Source of the DNA: Gammaproteobacteria bacterium | Lineage (GTDB): Bacteria; Pseudomonadota; Gammaproteobacteria; Steroidobacterales; Steroidobacteraceae | Length of the DNA: 12,227 nt | Direction: 5' to 3' | Assembly: GCA_003165495.1 (NCBI GenBank) | Contig: PMMB01000206.1 | Coordinates: 2,196-14,422 of the forward strand | Part shown: positions 1-6,897 of the stretch, in pieces | Layout of the letters: each line of letters opens with the position of its first letter | Position numbering within the stretch: position 1 is the first letter of the stretch | Position numbers and translations under genes: made by a program | The notes under the pieces: model-generated | Seen by the model: only the letters and a program-made list of their open reading frames with translations | Told to the model about the DNA's origin: nothing | Database searches by the model: none

Positions 1-194
1 CGTACGATCTCGTTGGATTCCGGCTGGGGGTCGAGACGGTCCGCTGGTCCGCATTCTTGTTCGCGGACAACCTCACGAACAAGATGGCGTTACTGAGCGA
101 CACGGGCGCTCTGTCGGCGAACATCTCGATTTTGAACCGGGTCGCCACGAACCAGCCTCGAACGTTTGGAGCCGATTTGAACTTCAAGTTCTAA
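1..194 (+). CDS. TonB-dependent outer-membrane receptor, C-terminal end (partial)
   Basis: Only the last 63 codons are present, reading in the frame that ends at the TAA at 192-194. The peptide contains a W-S-A-F-L-F-A-D-N-L-T-N-K stretch and ends N-Q-P-R-T-F-G-A-D-L-N-F-K-F. The 'v.NLtnk' strand, the 'P-R-T-F/Y-G' turn and a terminal aromatic residue are hallmarks of the last beta-strands of TonB-dependent receptors, where the final Phe is used for insertion by the Bam complex. Such receptors take up scarce or bulky substrates across the outer membrane using TonB energy. The plug domain and substrate-specific loops lie outside the window, so the ligand cannot be read. The next gene, an MFS carrier, starts 9 bases after the stop, which suggests co-transcription and a shared substrate. 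Confidence 0.82.
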   Translation, partial: YDLVGFRLGVETVRWSAFLFADNLTNKMALLSDTGALSANISILNRVATNQPRTFGADLNFKF

Positions 195-203
195 AGCCGC
201 GGC

Positions 204-1499
204 ATGGCTGCGTATCCCAGTCGTCCCTACGCGTGGACCGTCGTTGCAATATTGATTGCGACGGCGGTCTTGTCGTACACCGATCGCCAAGTGTTGAGCC
301 TTCTGGTCGATCCGATCCGCAGCGATATGGGTATCAGCGATACTCAGATCAGCCTGCTCTTGGGCACGGCGTTCGCCGTCATCTATGGAATCGCCGGCAT
401 CCCGCTGGGCTATTTGGCCGATCGCATCTCGCGGCGCAATCTCATCTTCGCCGGCGTAACTGTCTGGAGTCTGGGCACCATCGCTTGCGGTTTTTCGCAC
501 AACTTCCGTGAGATTTTCGCTAGCCGTATTGTCGTCGGGTTGGGCGAGGCAGCACTTTCTCCGGCCGCCATATCGCTGATCAGCGATTATTTTCCACCGT
601 CAAGGCGCGGTACCGCCGTCGGGTTTTTTCTCAGCGGCATTGCGATGGGTAGCGGTGCGGCTATTCTCATCGGCGGCGGCGTTCTGCACGGCATAGAGTT
701 GGGCGCTCTTGCCGCTACCCCCTTGGCCACGTACGCACCGTGGCGGATGGTATTGCTAGTGATCGGGGGGCCCGGGCTGCTGTGGGCTCTGGCAATTCTG
801 CTCATTCGCGAACCCGTTCGGCATGGAGCGGAAGCCGCGTCGATCTCCGTTGGCGCAGCGGACGGCAGTGCCTGGCGGGCTACCCCGTGGGCTCGAGTAG
901 TGCCGATCTATATAGTGTTGGCGGCGGCCTCATTCGTCGACAATGCAGTGGGCGCATGGGCGCCGACGCTGCTCATTAGGGAATTCAGCAGAAACCCGGC
1001 ACAGGTCGGTGTCGAGTTGGGTTTGCTTTTGACGGTGGGCTTCGGCGGGGGCGTGCTCATCGGCGGCGCGCTGGCCGACCGCGCTGGGGCACGCGGCGGA
1101 TGGCCACGCAAGCTGCGCGTATGCTTGTATTCCGGTCTCTTGATTTTGCCGGTCTCGCTATTGATGAACTTGCCGATTTTTAGCTTCGTGCTGGCCGGCG
1201 TGCCGTTGTACTTCGCTCTGTCGGGCATCGTGACCGCGGTAGGTTTTTCTGCGATTCTCGATGTCGTGCCGAATCGATCGCGGGGCCTTGCAATGTCCAT
1301 GAGCTTCTTTTTGAACGTGGCGCTTGGTGCGGGACTTGGTCCGACCGCGGTGGCTGTTGCTGGCGCGCACGTATTCGCCGCGAAGGCGGGGCTGGGACCG
1401 CCGATCGTCTTGACCGTGGCGGTGGGCTATCTCATTGCCCTTGCTGCACTCTGGGCGGCGCTGTCCATTTTCCGGGCACGCGGCGCCGTTACGACATAA
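204..1499 (+). CDS. MFS transporter, spinster-like
   Basis: A 431-residue polytopic inner-membrane protein with about 12 hydrophobic segments, the normal length for the major facilitator superfamily. Residues 24-29 read S-Y-T-D-R-Q at the end of helix 1, typical of the spinster-like branch (N/S-Y-x-D-R-Q). Residues 69-80 hold the loop 2-3 motif A (G-Y-L-A-D-R-I-S-R-R-N-L). Residues 108-120 (R-I-V-V-G-L-G-E-A-A-L-S-P) match the helix 4 motif, followed by D-Y-F-P-P-S-R-R-G-T-A at 128-138. The ATG at 204 puts helix 1 right after a short N-terminus. No clear Shine-Dalgarno sequence precedes it, so translation may be coupled to the receptor gene ending 9 bases upstream. Bacterial members are often next to TonB receptors and probably move small organic acids, aromatics or lipids. 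The substrate here is unknown. Confidence 0.9.
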   Translation: MAAYPSRPYAWTVVAILIATAVLSYTDRQVLSLLVDPIRSDMGISDTQISLLLGTAFAVIYGIAGIPLGYLADRISRRNLIFAGVTVWSLGTIACGFSHNFREIFASRIVVGLGEAALSPAAISLISDYFPPSRRGTAVGFFLSGIAMGSGAAILIGGGVLHGIELGALAATPLATYAPWRMVLLVIGGPGLLWALAILLIREPVRHGAEAASISVGAADGSAWRATPWARVVPIYIVLAAASFVDNAVGAWAPTLLIREFSRNPAQVGVELGLLLTVGFGGGVLIGGALADRAGARGGWPRKLRVCLYSGLLILPVSLLMNLPIFSFVLAGVPLYFALSGIVTAVGFSAILDVVPNRSRGLAMSMSFFLNVALGAGLGPTAVAVAGAHVFAAKAGLGPPIVLTVAVGYLIALAALWAALSIFRARGAVTT

Positions 1500-1500
1500 C

Positions 1501-1505
1501 GAGGT
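1501..1505 (+). promoter_or_regulatory. Ribosome binding site deciding the PrnB-family start
   Basis: GAGGT lies 4 bases before the ATG at 1510. The open frame extends back to an ATG at 1435, but that start lies inside the MFS gene, has no such signal, and would add 25 residues that are only a shadow of the MFS C-terminus. The start at 1510 is therefore preferred. Confidence 0.7.
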
Positions 1506-1509
1506 ACGA

Positions 1510-2691
1510 ATGAGCAGCAAGGCAGAAGCATTCGAGCAATGGATTCGAACCTCCTTTGTTCAGATGAATACCGAACTGGAGAATTTATACTTCGCGAAAG
1601 GGGACCGCGCGCAAGTGATCGGCTGTGGAGATCCGATCAAGGCGTCACTGCGCGATGAAGGTCACACGTACGTCGTGGCGTTGCTCGCGGAGGGCAACAC
1701 CGGAGAGGGATTTGACAGTGCCTATGGCGTCCTAGGCAGCGTAGGTCTGTATCTCGCTGCGTTGCGGCGGCACGAGCTCACCAATCCGGCGCGGGAAGAA
1801 CGGTCGCCTTTCCCCGAAGCTTCATCGCTTGCGCTGCACGTTGGTGCATCTCTCGGCATGGCGCCGAGATTTTCGACCGGGCATCTAGCGACGCACAACA
1901 GAGCGCGCGCCGGCGTTCGCAAGAGCTTTACGTCGCTCCGGGATGAATTCCTATTCATCGATGAGAATACGCGCGGGATTCTATCGCTGCAGCGCGCGGC
2001 GGATGCACTCACGAGCATCGTGCATCTCGGGGTTTCCAGTCCCGTGGCGGACGTCATGTTTGACGCGGCGAAACAAGCGCTTCGCGACGTCATGCGATTC
2101 AACGACCGGCTGATAGAACAGCTCGATGTCGAGCGGTTTTTCTATTCGGTGCGGCCGTATTACAAACCGTACCGCGTCGGTCGCCAGGAGTATCGCGGCG
2201 CAAACGCCGGGGATTTTTCCGGCATCAACGAAATCGACCTGTTATTGGGCCTGTGCCGAGCCAACGACCCTTACTATGCACAGCTGCTGGTCGACAAAAT
2301 GCTGTTCATGTTGCCATCGGATCAGGCGCGACTGCGCGACTGTATGACGCGCACCAGCCTGCTGGATGAGCTGCTGGCGCTTGTCGATAGATATGGACAT
2401 GCGGATTGGTTTCAGCAGAACGCCCGGGCGTACCTTGAGATCTGCGATCTGTTCGGGCAGGCGGCCGCACAGCACCACAACGGTTTGGTCAGGCGGTTCA
2501 TCGAGGGACCCGCTGCAAACCTCAACGAGCATAGCCTGGAGGGGATTACCGCCAGCGGGCCACCGTTGCCGGTCCTGTTACGTTCGCTCGAAGTGCTGCG
2601 TGACTTGCGCCTCGCGGCCGATCGTCGCGACATCACCACGCGGCATGATGACCTGGCCAGGCTTCGCCTTGCTGTAAAGCCCGCCCGCTAA
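1510..2691 (+). CDS. PrnB-family (DUF1864) heme protein of the IDO/TDO superfamily
   Basis: A 393-residue soluble protein with no signal peptide or membrane segment. Its clearest signature is at residues 214-247: V-R-P-Y-Y-K-P-Y-R-V-G at 214-224, then E-Y-R-G-A-N-A-G-D-F at 227-236 and E-I-D-L-L-L-G at 241-247. This matches the core of monodechloroaminopyrrolnitrin synthase (PrnB, about 360 residues) as I recall it. PrnB rearranges 7-chlorotryptophan in pyrrolnitrin synthesis and belongs to the heme-dependent indoleamine/tryptophan dioxygenase superfamily, with an axial His near residue 313. Here H322 and H323, in an otherwise helical C-terminal segment (Q-A-A-A-Q-H-H-N-G-L), are the candidate ligands. 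Halogenases PrnA and PrnC and oxygenase PrnD are not in view, so pyrrolnitrin production is not implied. The gene sits 10 bases after an MFS gene, probably in its operon. Family assignment is fairly firm; the reaction is unknown. Confidence 0.78.
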   Translation: MSSKAEAFEQWIRTSFVQMNTELENLYFAKGDRAQVIGCGDPIKASLRDEGHTYVVALLAEGNTGEGFDSAYGVLGSVGLYLAALRRHELTNPAREERSPFPEASSLALHVGASLGMAPRFSTGHLATHNRARAGVRKSFTSLRDEFLFIDENTRGILSLQRAADALTSIVHLGVSSPVADVMFDAAKQALRDVMRFNDRLIEQLDVERFFYSVRPYYKPYRVGRQEYRGANAGDFSGINEIDLLLGLCRANDPYYAQLLVDKMLFMLPSDQARLRDCMTRTSLLDELLALVDRYGHADWFQQNARAYLEICDLFGQAAAQHHNGLVRRFIEGPAANLNEHSLEGITASGPPLPVLLRSLEVLRDLRLAADRRDITTRHDDLARLRLAVKPAR

Positions 2692-2722
2692 GCACGTCGC
2701 CAAAAAATGGGGTGCCATGTTC

Positions 2723-4774
2723 TCACTGATGGTCCCGCGGAATCGGTTCCTCCCAAGTCTTGGTCCGAATGATCACGCCGTCCCGCAGCAAGGTGCGCGT
2801 GTACTTGTAAAAGAACGTCTGTGCATCGCTCGATACGTCGAGGCGGCCGCGCCAGGTGAGCACGTGATCCTTCACGGCCTGGATGTACTCGGAATCTCCC
2901 TGCACGCGCGCGCCGTCAGGATGCGCATCGTCGATGTCATAGGTGAGTTTTTCCGAGTGATCGAATCTACCCCAGGGATAGGACACCGCGGTCGAGCCTT
3001 TCCAGATCACCGTGCTGCGTTGCTTGGCTTCATCGCGCAGCACCGTCCATTCGCCGGGCCACGCGGCGCCACCGCCGCCGATGCCTTTGATTCCCGGGGG
3101 TTCCTCCACCGGTTCCGGCGCCGCGAACGCGGGTGCCGCCGGTCCGTGCACGGGTACGCGCGGCAGGATCACACGCGACGCAGTGTCGCCACCCAACATC
3201 ACCGAGGTCGTCATGGGGCACGGCGTAGGCCAATTCATGGGCCAAATCGCGTTGGATATGGCAATGCGGATGCGATGACCTTGCGGAAATACCCACGACG
3301 CAAGATGCAAGTCCAATGAGAGCGGATAAGTCTTGCCGGGCACCAAGTCTTCCGGCTGCGCCATCGAATCGCGTTGCGCGCCATTGACGCCGGCGCCGGT
3401 GACCATGGTCACGCGCCCGTCCGGCGCAACATCGGACAGCCGCACGAACCAATCGGCCAGCCGCGCGTCGGCCGCGACCTGCAGGCTCACGCGCGGTAGA
3501 CCCAGAATCGCCACCTCTTCAGGGAGGGTTTGCGAGTCATACGTCAGGCTGAACGCGTCCGCCGGCCGTTGGTCCGTCAAGAGCTCTCCCCACCAGAACC
3601 CGGCCTCGACGCCGGCCGATGGCATGTAACGAAGCTGGTCGCGCCCGGTCGCGAGCTCGTCCGATGACAGGCGATGATCCGGTTGCAAATACAAAGTCAT
3701 CGGCGTCAAGCCCGCGGGTGGCCAGGTCTCGGCGCGCCATTCGCCGGGCACGTCCTGTGACTCCGGTTCGGGCGGGTGCCAGTGCTGCTGATAGATGACG
3801 ACGCGCGGATCCTTGAGTACGCCGGTGTCACGTCCCTTTAGCCAGTAGTCGAACCAACGCACCGCTTGATCACGCCATTCATACAGCGGTCCGTAGTCGC
3901 TGTCGTTCGGGAAGCCGTGGTTCCAGGGACCGATCCAAGCCTTGAGCGGCGCTTTCACTTTTTCCAGCATGCGTGGAATGCTGTCGCGGTATCCGTCCTG
4001 CAGGCCGCCGATCAAAAAGGCCGGCACTTCCAGCGTCTCGATCGGCCGTAGCGGCGCGCGCCAGAACGCACCGTCACGCTGATGCTTCATATAGTTGAGC
4101 GACCACGGCGCTGAATCCATGCGCGGGCCGATCACGGACTCCTCCAGGCTGAAGTCCGGTGCTCCGGGGCGCCCTTGATCCAAATCCATCGTTAGCTCGA
4201 ACTCGTCGACGTGAAACACTCCGTCGATGTAGTGCACGTCTTCCTTGAACAGTTCCTCCGTAGCGGCCACGGCGAGAATGGCCTTGAGTGCGGGGGGCTT
4301 CCGCAGCGCCATCTGAATCGAGTTGAAGCCACCCCAGGAAATCCCGAGCATGCCGACTTTGCCGTTCGACCACGATTGGTGAGCCAGCCAGGCGATGACT
4401 TGCTCCGCATCTTGCTGCTCCTGTGCCGAGTATTCTCGATCGGGTGGCGCGCCCTCGCTTGCGCCGAATCCGCGAATATCGACGCGTGCGCTCACATATC
4501 CGCGCCTTGCAAAATACGTATGTGTTCCATAGTCCCGCGCAGCCTCATCGTCATCCTTGCGATAGGGCAGGTACTCGAGCAGCGCCGGAAAGCGCTCACC
4601 GGATTTGAGATTAGCCGGCATGTACAGAGTGACGGCGAGTCGGACGCCGTCCTTCATGGGGATCCAGGTCTTCTCGAGACGCACGCCGTACGTTGGAGCC
4701 GACGGCGGCACGGCGGCGCCCGCCACCGTTAAGGCACCTGTCAACATCAGAATAGCGATGATGCGGCTCTGCAT
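2723..4774 (-). CDS. Secreted CocE/NonD-family serine hydrolase (X-Pro dipeptidyl-peptidase S15 fold)
   Basis: A 683-residue protein with a Sec signal peptide at residues 1-20 (hydrophobic I-I-A-I-L-M-L-T-G-A, cleavage after A-G-A), so probably periplasmic. The alpha/beta-hydrolase part carries G-I-S-W-G-G with nucleophile S146, an acid in G-G-L-Q-D-G-Y-R-D (D260 or D264) and catalytic H286 in G-P-W-N-H-G. Y71 in L-P-Y-R-K-D-D sits where CocE-type enzymes place the oxyanion-hole tyrosine. The region from about residue 330 on contains the S-Y-D-S-Q-T-L segment, A-D-W-F-V-R-L-S-D-V-A-P-D-G-R and G-H-R-I-R-I-A-I-S, the usual C-terminal beta jelly-roll. Family members cleave esters (cocaine esterase, glutaryl-7-ACA acylase) or X-Pro peptides; which applies is not clear. 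It is complete, convergent with the PrnB-family gene (31-base gap), and 180 bases downstream of the MBL gene. Confidence 0.9.
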   Translation of the reverse strand: MQSRIIAILMLTGALTVAGAAVPPSAPTYGVRLEKTWIPMKDGVRLAVTLYMPANLKSGERFPALLEYLPYRKDDDEAARDYGTHTYFARRGYVSARVDIRGFGASEGAPPDREYSAQEQQDAEQVIAWLAHQSWSNGKVGMLGISWGGFNSIQMALRKPPALKAILAVAATEELFKEDVHYIDGVFHVDEFELTMDLDQGRPGAPDFSLEESVIGPRMDSAPWSLNYMKHQRDGAFWRAPLRPIETLEVPAFLIGGLQDGYRDSIPRMLEKVKAPLKAWIGPWNHGFPNDSDYGPLYEWRDQAVRWFDYWLKGRDTGVLKDPRVVIYQQHWHPPEPESQDVPGEWRAETWPPAGLTPMTLYLQPDHRLSSDELATGRDQLRYMPSAGVEAGFWWGELLTDQRPADAFSLTYDSQTLPEEVAILGLPRVSLQVAADARLADWFVRLSDVAPDGRVTMVTGAGVNGAQRDSMAQPEDLVPGKTYPLSLDLHLASWVFPQGHRIRIAISNAIWPMNWPTPCPMTTSVMLGGDTASRVILPRVPVHGPAAPAFAAPEPVEEPPGIKGIGGGGAAWPGEWTVLRDEAKQRSTVIWKGSTAVSYPWGRFDHSEKLTYDIDDAHPDGARVQGDSEYIQAVKDHVLTWRGRLDVSSDAQTFFYKYTRTLLRDGVIIRTKTWEEPIPRDHQ

Positions 4775-4781
4775 GCGTGTA

Positions 4782-4810
4782 ATTTTACTTTGACGTATGC
4801 AGGGCTACAA
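4782..4810 (-). promoter_or_regulatory. Candidate promoter for the CocE-family gene, possibly leaderless
   Basis: Read on the - strand, TTGTAG (4810-4805), a 17-base spacer, and TAAAAT (4787-4782) resemble sigma70 -35 and -10 boxes. The -10 box matches the consensus at 5 of 6 positions, the -35 box at only 3 of 6. Just 7 bases separate the -10 box from the ATG at 4774, and no Shine-Dalgarno sequence is visible. Transcription from here would therefore begin at or next to the start codon. This is a sequence match only. Confidence 0.35.
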
Positions 4811-4954
4811 CGATATTCGACGGACAGACTCTCCTTAGGCGCAATCCGCCAAATCATGGATCCACCGGAGGCAAATGCTATGCGAGAGAATCTGGCCCTG
4901 GATATAGCCGTATTCCAAGACTTCGACGCAGTTCACGCATGTTTCCCCAGATGT

Positions 4955-5974
4955 CTAGGGCTGAGCCTGGTCCTGGTCCCACATGTGATCGAGCTGCTGT
5001 TTCTGGGTGTGCTTGAATGCGGCCCGACTCTCGTCGGTTTCCTTTACTAGAGGACCCGCCGGCCACAGTGAGAAATCACGATACGCGATGCGCTGCGGCT
5101 TGCCGTGCATGGCCTCCAAGCCCGCCTGGATTTCGAATAACACGCCGCGAGACAGCCCCCACTCATGTTCGTTGGGTTGGTACATGGTTCCCACGGGGTA
5201 ATCGAGGTAGGGGGTGCGGGTTTGTTCGATGTGGTTGCCGAGTATATGGGCGACGAGCTTGCCTTCCGTGAAATGGAGCATGCGTTGATTGCTTTTCTCG
5301 AAAGCGGCTAGATCTCGAATATACAGCCGGCCCGGATAAACGCTGTCGCCGGTGAACAATATCGCTGTCTGTCGGTCGTAGAGCGCCACACCGGCCGCGT
5401 CATGGCCGGGAATGGCAAGAACATCGATGATGCGGTTGCCCAAGTCCACGGCACCCGGATCCTCCGGCCAGTGCGCGATGCCGTAGAATTTCTGATTCGC
5501 CTCCACCGTGGGCGCGATGTAGGTGATCGGGATGCTGGGATCGTTGAGCGCTTGCAGCTCCGCATCGCCGGCAACATGGTCGGAGTGAGAATGAGTGTGG
5601 ACCACGACCAGCGGTATGCCGGCGCGGTCGTTGCGCAGCAGCCAGCGGTGGAGGGTCAGTTGTACTTGCGGCGCGATGTTGCCGCGCCGCGAGCCGGTGT
5701 CGAGCAGTAGCGCGCGGTCTAACCCAAACAGCAAAAATACAAACGGCTTCTCATAGTCGGTGCAACCGGACTGCCGCAGGATGTACAGGTCCGGATTATA
5801 TTCATGAACCTGCCATTCGGGCATTTCCATGCATTTGGGGCCGCCCGTATTCCACGCGGCGGGAAGAGATCCGGGACGGATGCCGCCGCCGTCGGGCTGC
5901 GCAGCCTGCGCGTGCGCACGTGGCGCGCACGAGATACCCACCAGCATCCCAAGAACGGCCAGCGAAATTTTCAC
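4955..5974 (-). CDS. Secreted MBL-fold metallo-hydrolase
   Basis: A 339-residue protein of the metallo-beta-lactamase fold with a complete binuclear metal site: H128-S-H130-S-D132-H133, H191 in I-P-G-H-D, D210 in F-T-G-D and H248 in G-N-H-I-E. L-L-D-T-G-S at 90-95 is the usual strand before the metal motif. A signal peptide at residues 1-22 ends A-H-A before Q23, so the enzyme is likely periplasmic. C16 is not in a proper lipobox. The start is GTG at 5974; its G is the last base of the TAG stop of the desaturase-like gene, giving a one-base overlap that suggests translational coupling. The C-terminus is rich in Gln and Asp (K-Q-Q-L-D-H-M-W-D-Q-D-Q-A-Q-P). The fold covers thioesterases, lactonases, lactamases and glyoxalases. 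The sequence does not fix the substrate. Confidence 0.88.
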   Translation of the reverse strand: MKISLAVLGMLVGISCAPRAHAQAAQPDGGGIRPGSLPAAWNTGGPKCMEMPEWQVHEYNPDLYILRQSGCTDYEKPFVFLLFGLDRALLLDTGSRRGNIAPQVQLTLHRWLLRNDRAGIPLVVVHTHSHSDHVAGDAELQALNDPSIPITYIAPTVEANQKFYGIAHWPEDPGAVDLGNRIIDVLAIPGHDAAGVALYDRQTAILFTGDSVYPGRLYIRDLAAFEKSNQRMLHFTEGKLVAHILGNHIEQTRTPYLDYPVGTMYQPNEHEWGLSRGVLFEIQAGLEAMHGKPQRIAYRDFSLWPAGPLVKETDESRAAFKHTQKQQLDHMWDQDQAQP

Positions 5975-6897
5975 TATCGTATGACTCTGATGTGCCGAAA
6001 TTTGCGGAGAAGTTCGCGATGCACCGCCAGATATCCCGGTGCCGCGACTTCGAGGCGATTGCGTATGAGCGCGTTGACGCGAGCAAGCGAGTGGAAGGGG
6101 ACGGACGGAAAGCAGTGGTGTTCAACGTGGTAGGGCATCTGCCAAGCTAGCAGGCGGATCGCGCCGTTCGTATAGGTCGTGCGTGTATTGTCGAACATGT
6201 TGTCGCCCAAGGCGCAGCCGGTATGCTCGGCCATGAGAAAAAGCCGAAGGAACGGCTGTCCCGCGAGTACCGGAATTATCCAATAGATCAGCGCGTCGGC
6301 TCGCCGTAGGATGAGCGATACGCAGAGTACGGCCAGGTAGCCGATCCAGAGAATGCGTGCTTCGCGCACGATTGCCGCGTGCATGCGCACGGGCACGAAG
6401 GGCTCGGGTACTCGGCCCGTCAGCGCATGGCGGATCGTGACAATGAACCGCATGCGCCAATTGGGCAGGCCCGTTGCTCGCCATAGATACGAACCCAGGG
6501 TCTTCATCGCCGGCTGCGCCAATTCCGGATCGAGCGCGGGATTCTGCGTGAAGCGATGATGGGCAAAATGAAATTGCCGGAAATATTGCGGCGGCAGCAT
6601 CAGCAAAAACCCACAGATCCAACCGACCGTCGCGTTGAGGCGGCGGCTCGCGAAGGCTGTCCAATGCGTAGTCTCATGCAGCGGACAAAATAGAAAATTG
6701 AGCACGACCCCATGCAGCACGGCGGCCGGCACCATCAAGAAGTGCCCCCGGGCTGCCCACACGAGCAAACCGGTGGCACACAACAGAGTGAGATGTGCCG
6801 ACAGCTGCAGCGCCCCACGCGCGTTCGATTGTTGCGACAAGCGCCGCAACGTCTCGCGGTCCAGGCCGCGCGCCGCAACCACGTCGAGATCCATCAT
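5974..6897 (-). CDS. Membrane fatty-acid desaturase/hydroxylase-like di-iron protein
   Basis: About 307 residues with several hydrophobic segments (roughly 32-72, 91-103, 182-197 and 203-222) and the three histidine boxes of integral-membrane di-iron desaturases and hydroxylases: H74-E-T-T-H78, H110-F-A-H113-H114 and H257-V-E-H260-H261. An extra H225 in A-E-H-T-G and the motif N-T-R-T-T-Y-T-N at 237-244 lie before the third box. Such enzymes use O2 and electrons from a redox partner to desaturate or hydroxylate acyl chains or other hydrophobic substrates; no partner is encoded here. The frame is open to 7005, but that would overlap the upstream MFS gene by 112 bases. The tandem ATGs at 6897 and 6894 overlap the MFS stop (ATGATG) and follow a GGGAAG at 6904-6899, so the start is there. 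The second ATG is better spaced. Actual chemistry is unknown. Confidence 0.85.
   Translation of the reverse strand: MMDLDVVAARGLDRETLRRLSQQSNARGALQLSAHLTLLCATGLLVWAARGHFLMVPAAVLHGVVLNFLFCPLHETTHWTAFASRRLNATVGWICGFLLMLPPQYFRQFHFAHHRFTQNPALDPELAQPAMKTLGSYLWRATGLPNWRMRFIVTIRHALTGRVPEPFVPVRMHAAIVREARILWIGYLAVLCVSLILRRADALIYWIIPVLAGQPFLRLFLMAEHTGCALGDNMFDNTRTTYTNGAIRLLAWQMPYHVEHHCFPSVPFHSLARVNALIRNRLEVAAPGYLAVHRELLRKFRHIRVIR

Noticed and set aside
1573..1599. E-N-L-Y-F in the N-terminus of the PrnB-family protein resembles part of a TEV protease site, which could suggest an engineered tag.
   Set aside because: The next residues are A-K rather than Q-G/S, no tag or vector sequence is nearby, and the segment fits a natural helix.
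2701..2718. ATGG-CACC-CCAT followed by a T run on the - strand between the convergent PrnB-family and CocE-family genes, a possible terminator.
   Set aside because: The stem is only four base pairs with two A/T pairs, too weak to call an intrinsic terminator.
4836..4853. Imperfect inverted repeat TAGGCG / CGCCAA in the 180-base gap upstream of the CocE-family gene.
   Set aside because: Short, contains a mismatch, and has no T tract or clear position relative to a promoter, so no role can be supported.
4880..5050. A + strand 56-codon frame preceded by GGAGG at 4867-4871, 8 bases before ATG 4880; a 10-codon frame with two Trp codons also starts at 4875.
   Set aside because: More than half of the longer frame is antisense to the C-terminus of the MBL gene. 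The short one has no attenuator-like hairpins and no + strand gene to control.
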